Source of the DNA: Saccoglossus kowalevskii
Lineage: Eukaryota; Hemichordata; Enteropneusta; Harrimaniidae
Assembly (NCBI RefSeq): GCF_000003605.2
Contig: NW_003144470.1
Location: 1 to 22,449, forward strand
Reading direction: 5' to 3'
DNA length: 22,449 nt
A model generated the notes under the pieces. That model did not search any database. It was given only the letters and a program-made list of their open reading frames with translations, and was not told the DNA's origin. Shown piece after piece: positions 18,301 to 22,449 of this stretch; positions within the stretch are counted from its first letter, which is position 1, and each line of letters starts with the position of its first letter. A program made the position numbers and the translations under genes.

Positions 18301-20968
18301 GACTCAACTCAATGACCTATCACATCGGTCAGTGTGTCAATGTATATGGGAACCAAGAGAATGGCGTGCAATGCATGCATGGAATGTAGTGCGCCCCCAT
18401 CACAGACAGGACACTGTATACATATATTTGCAACATTTCATTGTATTTTCAGTCACTTTGAGAGACAAGTTAATATAAAACAACGTCCTCTGGTGTATTA
18501 CGTCTAAAGTTGTGTCATAGTTAGTGGAAAATGGTTTCACTTGAAAATGTCTACCTACCTCCCCATTCATAGGCCCAGTTACGATTAGGGTCTACGCCGA
18601 TGCACGTCGAATCGTCATTCACAGACCGAGTCTTGCGCCACATTCGATCCTAAAAAACAAATTTATATCATTGAAGCGAAAATACATACAATTATTTCAA
18701 AAAGAAAATGGGTTTCAATTCAATTTATAATATATAAAAATAAAATAAAAACGAAAGTCTATCATCGTGGTGGCGTACTCACATCTGTCCACGTGTATTC
18801 ATATCCATCAGGATTGGTAATTGGTAGAATGTAAAAATCGAATGTGTCCAGTAGCGTTCTCACAAGATCGTTTGTTGAATAATCGACAAGGAGCTGGTGG
18901 ATATATAACATAATATTACGTGTCGTTATCATGCATATGTATTATTGGTCTTGGAACTAAAATAAACGAAGTGTAATATCAAGATTTGTATGACCAACCA
19001 CAGTCCCCCAACATAGGACTGTGGACCAACCTATATGTTACGTTAGTTTACACTAGTCTCTGTAATATAAATAGTCGAGTGTAAATACATGCATTGTATA
19101 TTACGTAAATAATGTGAGGATGTTTCTTGTTATTAACCTGATTTGTCATCCATGTATTAGTAGCTGGCGTTACCCACTCTCTGGCATGAATACCACTATG
19201 GACCCACATTGCTGGCTTCACTTCACTCGATTCGCTTCCAACCTAAGTAAACAATAGTAGTACATTATCACAAATCACGTGAGACTGAACTGGGTCTAGT
19301 GTCAGACACACAACGATTGATCTCGGGAATATTAACGCTTGTTTATTGTTGCGCCAAAGAAACAGACCATTTATGGTCCTAAGTTTTTAGAAAAAAAATT
19401 ATCCGGAGATGCGTTGTTTTTCAACAATACTTCTATTAGTTGTTTAAATAGTTTGTTTTAAACCCTTTCAATATAAAAAAAATAGGCCAATGGCCTGTTG
19501 CTCAACGGCTATTGTACACAGGATTAGTGCTGTATATGACAAATACCCCAAAAGGCAGTGAGTGAGACAATAAAACATAATGCTAAAAGTGGAATTTTTT
19601 ACAAAAATAACATAAATATTCAATAAAATTAGAATCAAAGAGAGCTTAAAATGAACTCCAGCGTGTTGAGAGAATAACATAACATGATATTTGCAATTAT
19701 TCGTAATAAATGTATATACCAAGTTTTGTTGAAATATGTTGAATGGTTCTTGAAATAGCACCCAAATAGCTTGAATTTCACTAGCTGATATGCAAATTAG
19801 ATAAATTTCCACCAAAAACTAAATATATCTGGAAACTGACCCAACACATCTATGCACCAAGTTTTATTAAAACATATTAAATGATTCTCAAGATATAACC
19901 AAAATAGCCTATATATTGGTATGTAAATTAGGTAATTTGCATAATTTTCAACCAAAATCAATCATGTCTATACACATTTAAATATGTTGAGTGGTTATGT
20001 TTTCATTACAATCACAATAGACCAATCAAAGAAATTGATTTTTTAGTTGAAATTCCATTTTTAAACAAAAATTACAAAAATATTTGCCAAAATTAGAGAA
20101 TTAAAGATATGGCCATGGGATGAACAAATCTAGTAGATGTCAACACATACACACCAAGTATCAAAGCATTCAGGCTACCGATTTTGAAGAAGAAGTCGAA
20201 AATAGAATTTTTGACCAAAAATGACCATTTTAAAATATTCGCCAAAATTAGGAAATTGAAAATTTCCTTACCAAATTAACAAAACTGATAGAGGACAACC
20301 CATGGCACATGCACTATTAATATCAGCACTGTAGACCACTTAGTGTCATAGTAGTATAGATGAAATTTTAGAGTTTTTGGGGCTAATTTGCATAATTTTT
20401 GGCAGATCGACTTCTCATGAACAAATTACCATCTACACTCATCAAGGCATCCACACACCAAAATTCGAGTCAAGCAGTTCGGCGGTTTTTGAGAAGAAGT
20501 CGTACACACACACACACACAGAGACAGACAGATAGACGGACGACAGACGCAGGACAGAAACCCATCCCATAGGCTCAGCGGACCTATGGTCCTATGGTCC
20601 GTTGAGCCAACAATACACGCAATCTATATTTGCGTTTTGGACATGCGTTATAAAGTTGTGCGCCACCAAGAGGCGTCTTTCATCCTTTTTTCGTTTTAGT
20701 TTTCTTTAGTTTGTTTTTCTTCAAATACGCCATTTTTGGCATACTCGATATAATTTGTATAACGCATTTAGAAAAAAAACGAAATATTAGATCACATGAC
20801 GTTCTAAAACACAGTGTGTTGTTTTTATACAACTAAAATATGTTTTGCTCGAGTTAAATGACCTACCTTCAATGCTCTCATTACACGGTTTTCGTACGAG
20901 CTACCAATAACGAACTCTTTCGCTAGTGTTGGGTATCGAGCAGCTGTATCATTCACCCATTGGTCGAT
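15108..20968 (-). CDS. M14 zinc carboxypeptidase, A-type (digestive A/B family), 5' partial
   Basis: A secreted metallo-exopeptidase that removes C-terminal residues from proteins. Seven exons (20968-20867, 19242-19138, 18893-18783, 18649-18559, 17158-16950, 16033-15949, 15304-15108) join without a frame break into 299 residues ending in TAA. Bovine CPA equivalents are all present: zinc ligands H53, E56 (HAREW) and H183 (IHSYSQ); R55 (Arg71), R111 (Arg127), N128-R129 (144-145), Y185 (198), Y235 (248) and catalytic E258 (ELRDTG, Glu270). C122 and C145 match the CPA disulfide. The S1' position 255 is Val (SGCSVDW) rather than the Asp of carboxypeptidase B, so aromatic or aliphatic C-termini are the likely substrates. 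Position 253 is an unusual Cys. The signal peptide, activation propeptide and about the first 17 mature residues were not found and probably lie beyond the window's right edge. Confidence 0.95.
15949..16033 (-). CDS. carboxypeptidase exon 6
   Basis: An 85-base exon between acceptor TTTGTAG and donor CTCT|GTAAGT. It encodes [20 protein letters not shown] and then YGTIPDLL, matching the helix before the YG..(T/I)IY segment of CPA and CPB. Confidence 0.93.
16034..16949. repeat. intron with 77-bp duplication and CACACGTC minisatellite
   Basis: A tandem pair with period 77 (TCATTCAAAAAT at 16321 and again at 16398; shared GTTAATGCAC and GCGTAA blocks) is followed at about 16485-16840 by a degenerate minisatellite. 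That array repeats roughly 17-25 base units of the form ACACACACGTC(A/G)TTTTTAAA, drifting to ACACATAATTTTAAT. The array fills most of the intron between exons 5 and 6. Confidence 0.85.
16950..17158 (-). CDS. carboxypeptidase exon 5
   Basis: The largest exon, from acceptor TTCACAG to donor GATCAT|GTAAGC. It carries SKFPC (disulfide cysteine), the [12 protein letters not shown] helix, [13 protein letters not shown] with the third zinc-ligand histidine and Ser-Tyr, and the NPWGYT loop. A longer open frame continues into the intron on both sides, but homology and phase fix these edges. Confidence 0.95.
18212..18248. repeat. nested hairpin in an intron
   Basis: CGCCTTA (18212-18218) pairs with TAAGGCG (18242-18248), enclosing a second stem, GAGT-GTTTT-ACTC. 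It lies in the intron between exons 4 and 5. Confidence 0.5.
18559..18649 (-). CDS. carboxypeptidase exon 4
   Basis: From acceptor TTTTTTAG to donor GGGGAG|GTAGGT, ending in phase 1. It encodes [20 protein letters not shown] then PNRNW, containing the Arg127 and Asn144-Arg145 substrate carboxylate binders and the first disulfide cysteine. Confidence 0.95.
18783..18893 (-). CDS. carboxypeptidase exon 3
   Basis: Phase 0 at both ends; donor GAT|GTGAGT. It encodes [20 protein letters not shown], the buried strand and NPDGY turn typical of CPA/CPB. Confidence 0.94.
19138..19242 (-). CDS. carboxypeptidase exon 2
   Basis: Phase 0 at both ends, acceptor TTTACTTAG, weak donor CAG|GTTAAT. It encodes [20 protein letters not shown] with the HxxE zinc-binding motif and the Arg71 equivalent. 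Confidence 0.95.
19496..20612. mobile_element. non-autonomous element with terminal inverted repeats, inside a carboxypeptidase intron
   Basis: Left end TGTTGCTCAACGG (19496-19508) is matched by the inverted right end CCGTTGAGCCAACA (20599-20612), one base longer. The body holds diverged sub-repeats built on CACCAAGTTT...TTGAATGG...TATGCAAATTAGG at 19716, 19855 and 20150, and a related one near 20458. Near the right end are a (CA)n tract (20503-20520), a GACAGACAGA run and a hairpin, GGCTCAGCGGACC/GGTCCGTTGAGCC (20572-20584, 20596-20608). No transposase frame and no clear target duplication were seen. Confidence 0.5.
20503..20545. repeat. CA microsatellite and GACA-rich tract
   Basis: About nine CA units, then GAGACAGACAGATAGACGGA-type sequence, a common tail of invertebrate interspersed repeats. 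Confidence 0.85.
20867..20968 (-). CDS. carboxypeptidase, first exon visible in the window
   Basis: From acceptor AAATTTAG to donor AAG|GTAGGT, phase 0 at both ends. It encodes [20 protein letters not shown] then [14 protein letters not shown]. This matches the first helix and the IG.SYE.R....LK strand of the mature enzyme, beginning about residue 18 of bovine CPA. Confidence 0.92.
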
Positions 20969-21554
20969 CTAAATTTGCAAATGAGACAGGGAAAATGTTG
21001 ATCGATGATGGAAAGAAGTGATTACTAATGAAGTATTAATTAATTAATCAGTTAATTAATTTGTTTGTTTATTTATCTATGAATAATATTCCCTGGTGCG
21101 TATGATTACTGACATACATAAATGGAATAATCGTCACCATTAATATTATACTGCAGGGATTATGAAATGGTGGAATTCAGACATTACATGTTTATACTAA
21201 TGCCAGAATGACATTCGTGGCACAAAGATCTCAAACAATAAACATGTTGGTTCAATGGGCATATATTCTCACACCTGACTGGTGTTGTACAAAATATGAT
21301 ACACTATGATTCATTGGATCGAAAATTTAAAGAAGCTATACGGACACAAACTTATGTTTTTGAGTATCGTTGTTCAATACACCATACTGTAAATCGATTC
21401 GAATTATGGTTTATTGTCAACTAAAAAATTATTACTTAGATGAATCATTTTTTTTAGAACTCCCATGTGCTGAAGGTATTGGAGGCATGAATTACAAATA
21501 CTGTATTTACTATATTAGAATATATATATATATCATATATTTCACCAGACAACA

Positions 21555-21745
21555 AAATTATAGCACTAGTCGCATGTCCCTATGTGCAACAGTACTTAAT
21601 TATAGTTATGTATATTAATGAGGTCACGCAACCATCTATTGTCATCTGATACATAACATTGTAAAATGTCTGTATTGTAGTACTGGTTGCATGTCATTAT
21701 TTGCAACAGTGCTTAATACGTTACAGGTATGCATATTAAGTAGGA
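21555..21745 (+). repeat. tandem duplication, period about 117 bp
   Basis: GTCGCATGTCCCTATGTGCA at 21570 is echoed by GTTGCATGTCATTATTTGCA at 21687, and both are followed by ACAGT(A/G)CTTAAT and a TAT(A/G)CATATTAA-like end. An AT microsatellite lies just before (about 21519-21537). Confidence 0.65.
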
Positions 21746-21954
21746 GACATGAATCAATATGCATGGATTTCAACCCTGAATTAATCAGATATGTTGATTA
21801 TCCAAAAACAGCTATGTATCTAGTTTCATCAAAATTTGATGAGCGGTATGCGTGTTATCTGTGGAGCACCTATAAATTGGTTAATTTATGCAAATTAGTG
21901 AATTAGTAATTACAAAATGTTACCCTAAACTGAACATGTATATGGCTTATACCT

Positions 21955-22165
21955 AAGCATCTATGTACCAAGTTTCATTGAATCTGATATTAGCAGAAAA
22001 GTTAATTATATTTTATCATGCAAATTAGGTAATTATTATGCACTGATTTCATCCAAAACCCAATCAAATATGAGCATTATCCTAGTTTTATTATTTGTGT
22101 GTGCCTTTTGCACTGATATCTCTAGAACCAGACGCACACTGACATACACACAGACCCTTTCACCA
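21955..22165 (+). repeat. second copy of the ACCAAGTTT/CAAATTAGG interspersed repeat
   Basis: TACCAAGTTTCATTGAATCT, a CATGCAAATTAGGTAAT block and a CAGACGCACACTGACATACACACAGACC tail (given here only as type, 22128-22156) follow the same order as in the element at 19496-20612. They mark a diverged family member. Confidence 0.45.
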
Positions 22166-22449
22166 CTAATACCAATGATAGTAAATTGCAGATATAGAAG
22201 AAGAACGTACATTACGCGAAATGTTGCGCTGGCCGTGATCCAGTCTTCCACGCGACATGTAACAATACGAATGTACATTCGGAATAAGGGAATAAGCTAA
22301 GACGTTGTTTATATCATGTTTCACTGATACCTGTAACACGAGTACACATACAATCAGTAAATGATGCCAATATTCCCACCAAGTTGTGTACTGTGACTGA
22401 TGCAATAGTTTTTTCCCACGTACATGTGCGTGCATGGCAATCTCGAAAT

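Larger units (their letters stand above)
20990..22449. other. no exon identified; repeat-rich right flank
   Basis: The upstream carboxypeptidase exons should lie in this direction, but no segment encoding the F.Y..YH.L.E motif or a propeptide was found. Overlapping frames at 22036-22435 have no matching features. Repeats related to the element at 19496-20612 recur near 21960-22160. Confidence 0.55.

Noticed and set aside
19468..19815. 115-codon minus frame with hydrophobic residues
   Set aside because: It lies inside the interspersed repeat; the hydrophobicity reflects AT-rich repeat units.
21113..21154. Short minus-strand exon-like segment after CTGCAG considered as the upstream carboxypeptidase exon
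   Set aside because: The translated residues do not match the mature N-terminus and the phase does not fit the phase-0 acceptor at 20968.
22036..22435. Overlapping frames considered as carboxypeptidase propeptide or signal exons
   Set aside because: None shows the propeptide pattern or the F.Y..YH motif, and splice phases do not lead into the exon at 20968.
1..22449. tRNA genes, CRISPR arrays, bacterial operons
   Set aside because: No B-box GGTTCGANNCC with a cloverleaf, no regular repeat-spacer array and no Shine-Dalgarno-linked genes were found.

Overview
This looks like AT-rich nuclear DNA from an animal. Introns have GT/AG ends, poly(A) signals are present, and short exons are separated by long introns full of simple repeats and degraded transposon sequence. 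Nothing suggests bacterial or organelle DNA. The repeat styles (poly-purine and CA tracts ending short interspersed repeats, Crypton-like recombinase relics) resemble marine invertebrate genomes such as lancelet, hemichordate or mollusc, but the phylum cannot be fixed from this window. Most listed open frames are noise. The genes had to be assembled exon by exon from reading frame and splice phase.

Layout. 1-2465 holds no gene I can support, apart from a perfect RFX-type X-box (1097-1110). 2469-3515 carries a candidate two-exon plus-strand gene for a small secreted cysteine-rich peptide, with an IRF/ISRE-like site upstream and AATAAA downstream. 3516-5700 is gene-poor, with G/C homopolymer runs and a GC-rich foldback (5071-5180). 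5719-5937 is a decayed Crypton-like tyrosine recombinase fragment. 7755-7971 reads as a minus-strand heat-shock promoter: three HSEs, a TATA box and an initiator.

8847-10295 (minus) is a well-supported three-coding-exon gene for an unrecognised secreted glycoprotein with six cysteines and several predicted helices. Its 5' leader exon probably lies near 11169-11295. A possible head-to-head plus-strand unit starts at a TATAAATAG box at 11354 and may run to 12860.

15108-20968 (minus) is the firmest call: seven exons of an M14 zinc carboxypeptidase of the digestive A/B family. All zinc, substrate and catalytic residues are present and the S1' pocket is A-type. Its signal peptide, propeptide and first residues lie outside the window or were not found. 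Its introns hold a CACACGTC minisatellite, a 77-bp duplication and a roughly 1.1-kb element with terminal inverted repeats.

The genes do not form an operon. The carboxypeptidase, the six-cysteine protein and the small peptide would all be secreted. The two uncharacterised secreted proteins, one beside an interferon-response-like motif, are the most promising undescribed items.
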